Source: an uncultured Clostridia bacterium (GTDB lineage Bacteria; Bacillota; Clostridia; Oscillospirales; Oscillospiraceae). Taken from it: a stretch of 12,738 nt of DNA. The notes under the pieces were generated by a model that did no database searches, was not told the origin of the DNA, and saw nothing but the letters and a program-made list of their open reading frames with translations. The DNA lies in contig CAMHER010000042.1 of assembly GCA_946184215.1 (NCBI GenBank), positions 1 through 12,738 on the forward strand, written 5' to 3'. How positions within the stretch are numbered: position 1 is the stretch's first letter; each line of letters opens with the position of its first letter. The position numbers were made by a program, and so were the translations under genes. Positions 6,429-12,619 of this stretch are shown piece by piece.

Positions 6429-7580
6429 ATGCCGACACTGAAAAATGAACTCTCCGCCTCTCTTCCTCAACTCAGCAAAGCTGTTTTTTCCCAGCCCACC
6501 GACGCCGCGGAATATGAAAAGGTCACGATTCGACCGATCCGTCTGGGCGGCGAGCTCTCCTTTCAGGCCGAATCGATCCGGGATAAAAAAGCATTTCATC
6601 TGAATCTGGATGAGAAAGCGCTTCTGCGCTTTGCCGACGAGACGCTCGACGGCCGTTACCGTCAGGTCCTTCTTATCCGCAGCGACGGCTCGGCCCAATA
6701 CGTTCTCAGGCGCGACGGAAGCTATCGCAAAAGCGGCAAGTCCTCCGTTCCCCGCCCCGGCGGCGAGAGCGCAGCCTCGCATGATCGGGAAAAACACTAT
6801 CTTCTTGCCGAGGGAGAATACATCCCGGCCTTGGTGGACCTTGGCGTTTTTACGCCGGAGCTGCAGATCGTCAAATCGAAATATGACAAATACCGGCAGA
6901 TCAACCGCTTTGTCGAGCTGATCGACGACGCCTTCTCCGGCGTTGAGCCTGGAAAGCTGACGGTGCTGGATTTCGGCTGCGGCAAGTCGTACCTGACCTT
7001 TATCCTCTATTATTATTTTGCCGTCAAGCGCGGCTTTGACGTGGACATGATCGGATACGATCTCAAGGAGGACGCAGTGGAGCGCTGCAACGCCATTGCC
7101 AGGAAATACGGCTATGACAAGCTGCGCTTTCTGGTGGCCGACGTCACAAAGGATCGGCTGTGGGATAAGGAGATCGACCTGCTCGTCACACTGCACGCCT
7201 GTGATACGGCAACAGACTATGCGTTGGACTTTGCCGTGCGGCATAACGCGAACTATATTTTCTCCGTCCCCTGCTGCCAGCATGAGATCAACCAGACGAT
7301 CCGCAAGGGCGGCGATCTGGATATCCTTCTCAAGCACGGTATCATCAAGGAGCGGCTCTCCGCCCTTTTGACCGATGCGATCCGCGCTGACGTGCTGGAG
7401 GATATGGGCTATGCCGTCGATCTGATTGAGTTTATTGATTTTGCCCATTCTCCGAAGAATCTGATGATCCGCGCTGTCCGCCGTCGGTCCGCGCGTGAGA
7501 AAAATCTCCCCCGCTGCCGGGAGCTGGCGGAGCGATACGGTTTTACACAGACGCTTCTGTCGCTTACTGACACGGAATAA
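6429..7580 (+). CDS. Class I SAM-dependent methyltransferase (Methyltransf_32-like, METTL25/GSTCD-type core)
   Basis: The 383-residue protein carries an N-terminal domain (1 to about 140) of unknown fold followed by a Rossmann methyltransferase. Motif I is VLDFGCGKSYLT (179-190), the acidic ribose-binding residue is Asp211 in IGYDLKEDAVERC, and an acidic loop is at VADVT (236-240). LHACDTATDYAL (255-266) and VPCCQHE (280-286) mark the same branch as the eukaryotic METTL25 and GSTCD catalytic cores. The target is not known. Conserved PCC residues and the operon with rsmI suggest an RNA or translation-factor substrate, but this is inference. GGGAGG lies 7 nt before the ATG, and only 15 nt separate it from the rsmI stop. 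No intrinsic terminator is visible behind it, so the next gene may receive read-through. Confidence 0.85.
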   Translation: MPTLKNELSASLPQLSKAVFSQPTDAAEYEKVTIRPIRLGGELSFQAESIRDKKAFHLNLDEKALLRFADETLDGRYRQVLLIRSDGSAQYVLRRDGSYRKSGKSSVPRPGGESAASHDREKHYLLAEGEYIPALVDLGVFTPELQIVKSKYDKYRQINRFVELIDDAFSGVEPGKLTVLDFGCGKSYLTFILYYYFAVKRGFDVDMIGYDLKEDAVERCNAIARKYGYDKLRFLVADVTKDRLWDKEIDLLVTLHACDTATDYALDFAVRHNANYIFSVPCCQHEINQTIRKGGDLDILLKHGIIKERLSALLTDAIRADVLEDMGYAVDLIEFIDFAHSPKNLMIRAVRRRSAREKNLPRCRELAERYGFTQTLLSLTDTE

Positions 7581-7642
7581 GGAAAGGCGCCCTCTCAAAA
7601 CAGCGTTTCATTCTGACAGCGCCAAAGCGCGAGACGATCCGT

Positions 7643-7672
7643 TTGTAATCCGGGCAGAAAACATGGTATAGT
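7643..7672 (+). promoter_or_regulatory. Promoter of the VOC-protein gene
   Basis: TTGTAA (7643-7648), an 18-nt spacer and TATAGT (7667-7672) are preceded by an extended -10 TG (7664-7665). The boxes overlap an in-frame GTG at 7671, so that codon cannot be in the transcript. The start must be downstream. Confidence 0.6.
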
Positions 7673-7703
7673 GAGTTTATCATACAACAGGAGGCGATCA
7701 ACC

Positions 7704-8072
7704 TTGTCCTTTTCTTTTAATCATTTCAATTTTAATGTCCTCGATCTGGAGCGTTCGCTGAAGTTTTATGACGAGGCCCTGGGGCTCAAGGTCGTGCGAG
7801 AGAAGAAGGCCGCCGACGGCAGCTTTATTCTCAACTACCTGGGTGACGGCGTGAGCGATTTTCAGTTGGAGCTGACCTATCTCACCGACCGGACAGAGCC
7901 CTATGACCTGGGCGAGCAGGAATTTCATCTTGCCATGATGACCGATGACATGGCCGCGGCACATGCAAAGCATGAGAAGATGGGCTGCATCTGCTTTGAA
8001 AATCCCGCCATGGGGATTTACTTTATCGAGGATCCGGACGGCTACTGGATCGAAATCATTCCCAGGCGTTAA
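7704..8072 (+). CDS. Glyoxalase I-like VOC-superfamily protein (TTG start)
   Basis: This 122-residue protein has the two beta-alpha-beta-beta-beta modules of glyoxalase I/VOC proteins. The four metal-ligand positions are present: His7 (FNHFNFNV), Glu56 (FQLELT), His75 (EFHLAM) and Glu117 (YWIEIIP). The motif FENPAMGIYFIEDPDGYW (98-115) is characteristic of clostridial lactoylglutathione-lyase-like proteins. The family detoxifies methylglyoxal as a thiol adduct; in low-thiol Firmicutes the cofactor thiol is uncertain. There is no usable ATG. AGGAGG (7689-7694) lies 9 nt before TTG at 7704, and translation from there begins at the family's usual point. It is a single-gene transcript with its own promoter and a strong terminator. 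Confidence 0.88.
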   Translation: MSFSFNHFNFNVLDLERSLKFYDEALGLKVVREKKAADGSFILNYLGDGVSDFQLELTYLTDRTEPYDLGEQEFHLAMMTDDMAAAHAKHEKMGCICFENPAMGIYFIEDPDGYWIEIIPRR

Positions 8073-8080
8073 AATCCATA

Positions 8081-8119
8081 AAAAACGTCGTTCGCTTTTG
8101 TGCCGAATGACGTTTTTTT
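8081..8119 (+). terminator. Intrinsic terminator after the VOC gene
   Basis: Arms 8081-8094 and 8104-8117 pair over 14 bp with one G-U pair around a 9-nt loop. A seven-T run (8113-8119) forms the right flank. Confidence 0.88.
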
Positions 8120-8128
8120 GATCCGTAT

Positions 8129-8157
8129 TTGTTTTTTATCTCCCGGTAGGGTAAAAT
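8129..8157 (+). promoter_or_regulatory. Promoter of the ilvA/tdcB-ridA operon
   Basis: TTGTTT (8129-8134), a 17-nt spacer and TAAAAT (8152-8157) lie between the VOC terminator and the lyase gene, about 35 nt upstream of its start codon. I see no leader peptide or attenuator, so classic branched-chain attenuation is not evident. Confidence 0.55.
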
Positions 8158-8191
8158 AAAATTTGGAAAATTTTTGATCGGAGGATCGCAT

Positions 8192-9403
8192 ATGGAACTC
8201 GAGCTGAAAGATTTCGAGCTGGCGCAGGAGCGCCTTAAGCCGATTCTACATCATACCGAGCTGGACCTCTCTTCCACCTTTTCCTCCATGACGGGCGGAA
8301 AGGTCTACCTGAAATGCGAAAACCGGCAGAAGACAGGCTCATTCAAGATCCGCGGAGCCAGCAACAAAATCGCCGCCATGGTCGAACGGGGTGAGAAATG
8401 CTCGGTCGTTGCCTCTTCGGCGGGCAACCATGCGCAGGGCGTCGCCTATGCCGCGAAGAAATTCGGTATCCCCGCCACGATCGTCATGCCCAAGGCCGCT
8501 CCTATTGCCAAGGTGCAGGCAACCGAGGGCTACGGGGCAAAGGTCGTGCTCGCCGGCGACTGCTATGACGACGCCTATGCCCGCGCCTGTGAGATCTGCC
8601 GGGAAGAAGGCGCTACTTTTCTTCATCCCTATAACGATCTGGAGGTCATTGCCGGCCAGGGCACGCTCGGTATGGAGATCTTGGGCGATTTGCCCGCGGT
8701 GGATATCGTGATCGTACCGGCCGGAGGCGGCGGGCTTCTCGCGGGCGTGGCAGCTGCGGTCAAGCAGCTCAATCCCCGCGTAAAGGTCTACGGTGTACAG
8801 GCCGAGGGTGCCGACGCCATCGCGCAGAGCTTCCGTGAGGGCAGGCTCATCACCACCGAAAGCGCCTCCACCATTGCCGACGGCATTGCCGTCAAGGCGC
8901 CGGGCGATATCACGGTGGAGCTGATCCGACGCTATGCCGACGGCGTGCTTACCGTGTCCGACACGGAGATCGCCGACGCGATCCTGCTCCTGCTGGAGCG
9001 CTGCAAGCAGGTTGTCGAGCCTGCCGGCGCCACGCCATTGGCCGCCGTGCTCAGCGGCAGGCTGGACGTGAAGGGCAAACGCGTGGTCTGCGTACTCTCC
9101 GGCGGCAATATTGACGTCAGTTTTATTCAAAGCATCATCGAGCGCGGCCTTGTTGCCCGTCATCGCCGCATCAAGTTTGTTGTCACGCTTGTTGACCGTC
9201 CGGGCAGCCTGATGCAGATGCTCGGCGTCATCTCCTCCGCGGGAGCCAACATCCTGCAGTTGGAGCATGACAAGCTCAGCGAGGGACTGAACCCGAACGA
9301 GACGAACGTTCACGTCTCGCTGGAGGTGGGCGGTGAAGAGCACGGCGACGCCGTGATCGGCGCGCTGCGCGAAAAAGGCTATGTTGTCGAATCTGAGATC
9401 TGA
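8192..9403 (+). CDS. ilvA: Threonine ammonia-lyase (PLP-dependent, ACT domain)
   Basis: It deaminates threonine to 2-oxobutanoate and ammonia, feeding isoleucine synthesis or catabolic propionate formation. The 403-residue protein contains the type II PLP fold. The Schiff-base lysine is Lys52 in KTGSFKIRGA, and SAGNHAQG (76-83), the phosphate loop GGGGLLAG (178-185), EPAGA (277-281) and SGGN (303-306) line the cofactor. Residues about 327-403 form one ACT domain (KFVVTLVDRPGSLMQML). This short single-ACT architecture is found in catabolic/TdcB-like and many clostridial IlvA enzymes and differs from the long biosynthetic form with two regulatory domains. The ATG at 8192 follows GGAGG by 7 nt; a TTG at 8174 is upstream of any ribosome site and rejected. 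RidA follows after 27 nt. Whether the role is biosynthetic or catabolic is not settled. Confidence 0.92.
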   Translation: MELELKDFELAQERLKPILHHTELDLSSTFSSMTGGKVYLKCENRQKTGSFKIRGASNKIAAMVERGEKCSVVASSAGNHAQGVAYAAKKFGIPATIVMPKAAPIAKVQATEGYGAKVVLAGDCYDDAYARACEICREEGATFLHPYNDLEVIAGQGTLGMEILGDLPAVDIVIVPAGGGGLLAGVAAAVKQLNPRVKVYGVQAEGADAIAQSFREGRLITTESASTIADGIAVKAPGDITVELIRRYADGVLTVSDTEIADAILLLLERCKQVVEPAGATPLAAVLSGRLDVKGKRVVCVLSGGNIDVSFIQSIIERGLVARHRRIKFVVTLVDRPGSLMQMLGVISSAGANILQLEHDKLSEGLNPNETNVHVSLEVGGEEHGDAVIGALREKGYVVESEI

Positions 9404-9430
9404 TTGGATCGAACAGAAGGAGGAATTTAC

Positions 9431-9802
9431 ATGAAAACCGTTTCTACCGAAAAAGCGCCTGCCGCGATCGGTCCCTATTCCCAGGCGCAGATCGCCGGCG
9501 GATTTGTCTTCGCCTCAGGCCAGATCCCCATCATCCCGGAGACCGGTCTTCTCGCCGAAGGGCTGGAGGCCCAGGCCCATCAGGTCTTCCGCAACATCAC
9601 GGCGCTGCTTGCCGCCGCGGGAAGCGACATCTCCAGGACCGTCAAGACAACCGTATTTATCAAGAACATGGACGACTTCGGCAAGATCAACGAGATCTAC
9701 GCCCAGTATTTTGCTTCTCCCTTCCCCGCGCGCTCCTGTGTCGAGGTGGCAAGGCTTCCGAAAGACGTACTGCTGGAATGCGAGGTCATTGCCGAGCTGT
9801 AA
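9431..9802 (+). CDS. ridA: RidA-family reactive intermediate/imine deaminase
   Basis: RidA hydrolyses 2-aminoacrylate and 2-aminocrotonate, the reactive enamine/imine products of PLP lyases such as threonine/serine dehydratase, protecting other PLP enzymes from inactivation. The 123-residue protein is full length, with the family start GPYSQAQ (14-20), FASGQIP (27-33), the substrate carboxylate-binding Arg101 in PARSCVEVARLP and the Glu116 that positions water. It should form a homotrimer in the cytosol. AAGGAGG (9417-9423) lies 7 nt before the ATG, and the gene sits directly behind threonine ammonia-lyase, the enzyme that generates its substrate. The operon thus links a damage source with its repair. 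Confidence 0.93.
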   Translation: MKTVSTEKAPAAIGPYSQAQIAGGFVFASGQIPIIPETGLLAEGLEAQAHQVFRNITALLAAAGSDISRTVKTTVFIKNMDDFGKINEIYAQYFASPFPARSCVEVARLPKDVLLECEVIAEL

Positions 9803-9815
9803 TTGTCTCGTTTCC

Positions 9816-9843
9816 TTGACATGCTTCAAAAACTTGATATAAT
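9816..9843 (+). promoter_or_regulatory. Near-consensus promoter of the GtrA-family gene
   Basis: TTGACA (9816-9821) and TATAAT (9838-9843) are both perfect, separated by 16 nt, with an extended -10 TG (9835-9836). The -10 box overlaps the first three bases of the upstream terminator stem. The predicted start is near 9850. Confidence 0.75.
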
Positions 9844-9872
9844 AGGGCAGGAGTTTTCTCCTGCCCTATTTT
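9841..9872 (+). terminator. Intrinsic terminator of the ilvA-ridA operon
   Basis: Arms 9841-9853 and 9858-9870 pair perfectly over 13 bp around a TTTT loop, followed by a short T run (9869-9872). The full hairpin can form only in transcripts arriving from ridA, because the gtrA transcript should begin inside the left arm. Confidence 0.8.
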
Positions 9873-9891
9873 ACATAAAGGATATGGAAAG

Positions 9892-10338
9892 ATGGATAGA
9901 TCCGAAAAGAAAAAAGAACTGATCCGCTCGATCAAGTTTCTGCTGTTCTCGATTTCGGCCGGCTTGATAGAAATCGTCTCCTTCTCCCTGCTCAATGAAC
10001 TGACCGGCTGGAGCTACTGGCCCTGCTATTTGATCGCACTGATCCTGTCGGTGGTCTGGAACTTCACACTCAACCGCCGCTTCACGTTTCAAAGCGCAAA
10101 CAACGTACCGAAGGCGATGGCTTTGGTTTTGCTGTTCTATGCCGTCTTTACGCCCGTTTCCACTTATCTGGGCAACTATCTGGCGGAAGGGCTCGGCTGG
10201 AACGAGTATATCGTGACGGGGCTGAACATGGTCGCAAACTTTGTTCTGGAATATCTGTATGATCGCTTTGTCGTTTTCCGCGGTTCGATCGACACCAACG
10301 ACCTTGCGCAAAAAGCGCGGGAAAAAACAAAAAGCTGA
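9892..10338 (+). CDS. GtrA-family membrane protein
   Basis: This 148-residue protein has four hydrophobic spans (about 12-33, 42-60, 75-96 and 103-125) and the GtrA hallmarks WNFTLNRRFTF (56-66) after span 2 and NFVLEYLYDRFVVF (116-129) after span 4. A lysine-rich N-terminus and a charged C-terminal tail (134-148) suggest both ends are cytoplasmic. GtrA proteins are thought to flip or present undecaprenyl-linked sugars for decoration of wall polymers, usually together with glycosyltransferases; none is adjacent here. AAAGGAT lies 8 nt before the ATG; a nearby ATG at 9884 is in a short dead frame. It is a single-gene transcript between its own promoter and terminator. Confidence 0.9.
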   Translation: MDRSEKKKELIRSIKFLLFSISAGLIEIVSFSLLNELTGWSYWPCYLIALILSVVWNFTLNRRFTFQSANNVPKAMALVLLFYAVFTPVSTYLGNYLAEGLGWNEYIVTGLNMVANFVLEYLYDRFVVFRGSIDTNDLAQKAREKTKS

Positions 10339-10345
10339 TTTCCTG

Positions 10346-10374
10346 GCGGTATGCTGCGGCATACCGCTTTTCTT
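10346..10374 (+). terminator. Intrinsic terminator after the GtrA-family gene
   Basis: Arms 10346-10354 and 10359-10367 pair over 9 bp, GC-rich at the base, around a 4-nt loop. TTTTCTT (10368-10374) follows. Confidence 0.85.
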
Positions 10375-10403
10375 ATAAGAAACCTCTTTCCTTTGCGGCC
10401 CGG

Positions 10404-10416
10404 TATATGGTATACT
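10404..10416 (+). promoter_or_regulatory. Extended -10 promoter of the folD-folC-fchA-like operon
   Basis: TGG followed by TATACT (10408-10416) makes an extended -10 element. No good -35 box is seen at 17 nt (10388-10393 reads TTCCTT). Predicted initiation is near 10423, giving a leader of about 50 nt. Confidence 0.5.
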
Positions 10417-10439
10417 GTAAAATTGTAATGAAATGCAAA

Positions 10440-10459
10440 GCGTGCCCGCTGCGGCACGC
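10440..10459 (+). promoter_or_regulatory. Leader stem-loop upstream of the FolD-like gene
   Basis: GCGTGCC (10440-10446) pairs with GGCACGC (10453-10459) around a 6-nt loop within the predicted leader, three bases before the Shine-Dalgarno AAAGGTGA. It is too short and lacks a T run to be a terminator. It could affect ribosome access or transcript stability, or it could be incidental in GC-rich DNA. Confidence 0.3.
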
Positions 10460-10474
10460 CGAAAGGTGAAAACT

Positions 10475-11335
10475 ATGCCGGCTGAAGTATGGAAAGGCGC
10501 TCCGGTGGCCGAGGCGCTCAGTGAAAACCTAAAAACGCGCATCGCCGCGCTCGCGGGAAAGGGCGTCGTCCCCTGTCTCGGGATGATCCGCATCGGTGAG
10601 CGGCCGGGTGATCTGTCATATGAGCGCAGCGCGACAAAGCGCTGTGACTCTCTCGGGATCGCGATCGAAAAGCATGTGCTTCCCGCCGGCGTCACCGAGG
10701 ACGAGCTTATCTGCCTCATCAAGCGGATGAACGCCGACAGCGCGATCCACGGGATCCTCTTCTTCCGCCCCCTGCCCGAAGGGATGGACGTGCGCAAGGT
10801 ATGCGACGTGATCGCGCCGGAAAAGGACGTGGACGGGATCACCTCCCGCTCCATGGCCGCCGTCTACGCCGGCGAGGAACACGGCTTCTTCCCCTGCACC
10901 GCACAGGCTGTGATCGAGATGCTGCGATACTATGACTTCCCCATCCGCGGCAAGCGCGCCGTCGTTGTCGGCCGCAGCCTTGTCACCGGGCGTCCCGCCG
11001 CGCTGCTGCTGCTGCGCGAGCACGCCACCGTCACCGTCTGCCATACGCGCACCGCGGATCTGAAGGCCGTGACGCGCGAAGCGGATATCCTTGTCACGGC
11101 AACGGGCCATATCAACACCGTCACGGCCGCGCATATGCGCCCCGGGCAGATCGTGATCGATATCGGAATCAATTATGACGAAGTCCGGCAAAAGCTCTGC
11201 GGCGACGTGGATCACGAGGCTGCTGAGCAGATCGTACGTGCCATCAGCGCCGTTCCCGGCGGGATCGGGGCCGTGACCTCAACCATTCTCGCCTCGCATG
11301 TGGTCGAGGCCGCAGAGAATCTAACGGAGACATAA
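10475..11335 (+). CDS. folD: FolD-like methylene-THF dehydrogenase (cyclohydrolase residues substituted)
   Basis: The family oxidises 5,10-methylene-THF to methenyl-THF with NAD(P)+ and hydrolyses it to 10-formyl-THF. The 286-residue length is normal. The folate-site Tyr49, KDVDG with Asp120, FFPCTAQAV (138-146), the nucleotide loop GRSLVTGRP (166-174), TVTVCHTRT (185-193), DIGIN (229-233) and VPGGIGAVT (260-268) are all present. Oddly, the ungapped alignment puts Ala53 at the catalytic Lys position (Y-x-x-x-K reads YERSA), and Phe97 where the family has Gln (GILFFRPLP against GILVQLPLP). In characterised FolD/MTHFD1 enzymes these residues support the cyclohydrolase step. A purely dehydrogenase role is thus likely. 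The ATG at 10475 follows AAAGGTGA by about 6 nt; an ATG at 10433 lacks such a site. folC starts 2 nt after the stop. Confidence 0.9.
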   Translation: MPAEVWKGAPVAEALSENLKTRIAALAGKGVVPCLGMIRIGERPGDLSYERSATKRCDSLGIAIEKHVLPAGVTEDELICLIKRMNADSAIHGILFFRPLPEGMDVRKVCDVIAPEKDVDGITSRSMAAVYAGEEHGFFPCTAQAVIEMLRYYDFPIRGKRAVVVGRSLVTGRPAALLLLREHATVTVCHTRTADLKAVTREADILVTATGHINTVTAAHMRPGQIVIDIGINYDEVRQKLCGDVDHEAAEQIVRAISAVPGGIGAVTSTILASHVVEAAENLTET

Positions 11336-11337
11336 GC

Positions 11338-12603
11338 ATGGAATATAAAGAAGCCCTCTCCTATCTTGACGGCGCCCGCTGGTTTGGAGCCGAGCCGTCC
11401 CTTCGCCGGATCCGCACACTGCTTGAGCAGCTGGGCGATCCGCAGAAAAAACTGAAATTTGTCCATATCGCCGGCACCAACGGCAAGGGAAGCTGTGCGG
11501 CCATGCTCGCCTCCGTGCTGCGCGCCGCCGGCTTCCGCACGGGTCTTTACACCTCTCCCTATCTCTACCGTTTTTCCGAGCGCATGCAGGTAAACGGTGA
11601 GGAGATTGATCCCCTCTCGCTCTCACGCTGTGTGGAGCAGGTAAAAGAAAAGGCCGATAAGATGGAAGAGCATCCCACCGAATTCGAACTGATCACCGCC
11701 ACAGCCATGCTTTGGTTCTGCGAGGAAAAATGCGACGTCGTCGTGCTGGAAGCCGGGCTCGGCGGCCGCTTTGACGCCACCAATGTGATCGAGCATCCGG
11801 CCTGCACGGTCATCATGAACATCGGTCTGGACCACACACAGGTCCTCGGCAGCACGCTGGAAGCGATCGCCGCAGAAAAAGCCGGGATCATCAAGCGCGG
11901 CGTCCCCTGTGTGGTCTACGAGCAGTCTCTCTCGGTACTGGACGTGTTTCGCCGCCGCTGCGATGAGCTGTCCGCGCCTCTCGCCATCCCGGATTTCTCC
12001 TCCCTGAACGTAGAGTTTGACAGTCTGGAAGGACAGGTCTTTTCCTATCGTGGCGAAACATACGCTCTCTCGCTGCTCGGTGCCCATCAGCGCCGAAACG
12101 CCGCCGTCGTCATTGAATGTGTCTCCTTCCTTCGTTCGCACGGCTGGGGGATCGAACAGGACGCTTTGGAGCACGGCTTGTATGCCGCCTCCTGGCCGGG
12201 ACGCTTTGAGCTTTGCCGGGACGATCCGTTTTTCATCGTAGACGGCGGACACAATCCCCAATGTGCCGAGGTCATACGCGACAGTCTGCTGCAGTATTTT
12301 CCCGAGACGCGCCGTGTGATGCTGCTCGGCGTGCTGCGGGATAAGGATTACGCAAAAATGGCCGAGATCCTCGACCCGGCAGCGGATGAATACGTCTGCA
12401 CCGCGCCGGACAGCCCCCGGGCGCTCCCGGCAGAAGAGCTGGCCGCCGCGCTGCGCTCCTTCGGCAAGAGCATTACCGTCTGTGATAGCATTGCCGATGC
12501 CGTTTTCACCGCCATTGAGCATGCCGGAGCGGATGGGATGGTCTGCGCCGCCGGCTCGATCTATCTGGCCGGAAGCGTGCGCTATCAGCTTGGCTTGTAC
12601 TGA
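11338..12603 (+). CDS. folC: Folylpolyglutamate synthase / dihydrofolate synthase
   Basis: FolC is a cytosolic ATP-dependent ligase that adds glutamate to tetrahydrofolates (and, in bifunctional forms, to dihydropteroate), retaining folate in the cell and raising its affinity for folate enzymes. The 421-residue length is standard. Seen are the P-loop GTNGKGS (46-52), SPYLYRFSERMQVNG (73-87), EAGLGGRFDATN (138-149), GLDHTQVLG (163-171), the likely carbamylated Lys181 in AAEKAGII, PGRFE (287-291) and the C-terminal-domain DGGHNP (302-307). The ATG follows the folD stop by 2 nt, and its ribosome site (GGAGA) lies inside the end of folD, indicating translational coupling. Whether it also has dihydrofolate synthase activity cannot be read from the motifs here. 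Confidence 0.94.
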   Translation: MEYKEALSYLDGARWFGAEPSLRRIRTLLEQLGDPQKKLKFVHIAGTNGKGSCAAMLASVLRAAGFRTGLYTSPYLYRFSERMQVNGEEIDPLSLSRCVEQVKEKADKMEEHPTEFELITATAMLWFCEEKCDVVVLEAGLGGRFDATNVIEHPACTVIMNIGLDHTQVLGSTLEAIAAEKAGIIKRGVPCVVYEQSLSVLDVFRRRCDELSAPLAIPDFSSLNVEFDSLEGQVFSYRGETYALSLLGAHQRRNAAVVIECVSFLRSHGWGIEQDALEHGLYAASWPGRFELCRDDPFFIVDGGHNPQCAEVIRDSLLQYFPETRRVMLLGVLRDKDYAKMAEILDPAADEYVCTAPDSPRALPAEELAAALRSFGKSITVCDSIADAVFTAIEHAGADGMVCAAGSIYLAGSVRYQLGLY

Positions 12604-12619
12604 AAGGAGCGTGCAGCTT

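Noticed and set aside
5934..7598. Long open frame (554 codons) on the minus strand opposite rsmI and the methyltransferase
   Set aside because: It is antisense to two clearly homologous genes. Its composition is that expected from GC-rich codon bias, and it has no ribosome site or recognisable motif.
7581..7642. Possible terminator after the methyltransferase (GGCGC near 7586 and GCGCC near 7619)
   Set aside because: The arms are only 5 bp with a loop of about 28 nt, and there is no T run.
8339..9343. Minus-strand open frame of 334 codons inside the threonine ammonia-lyase gene
   Set aside because: It is a shadow of a real gene on the other strand, without any family signal or start signals.
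10440..10459. Riboswitch (for example a folate-sensing THF riboswitch) in the FolD leader
   Set aside because: The leader is about 50 nt with one simple 7-bp stem-loop, too small for a THF riboswitch. No conserved core could be recognised.
10433..10474. ATG at 10433 as the FolD start
   Set aside because: The extra 14 residues are basic and unlike family N-termini, and they cover a stem-loop and the Shine-Dalgarno of the ATG at 10475.
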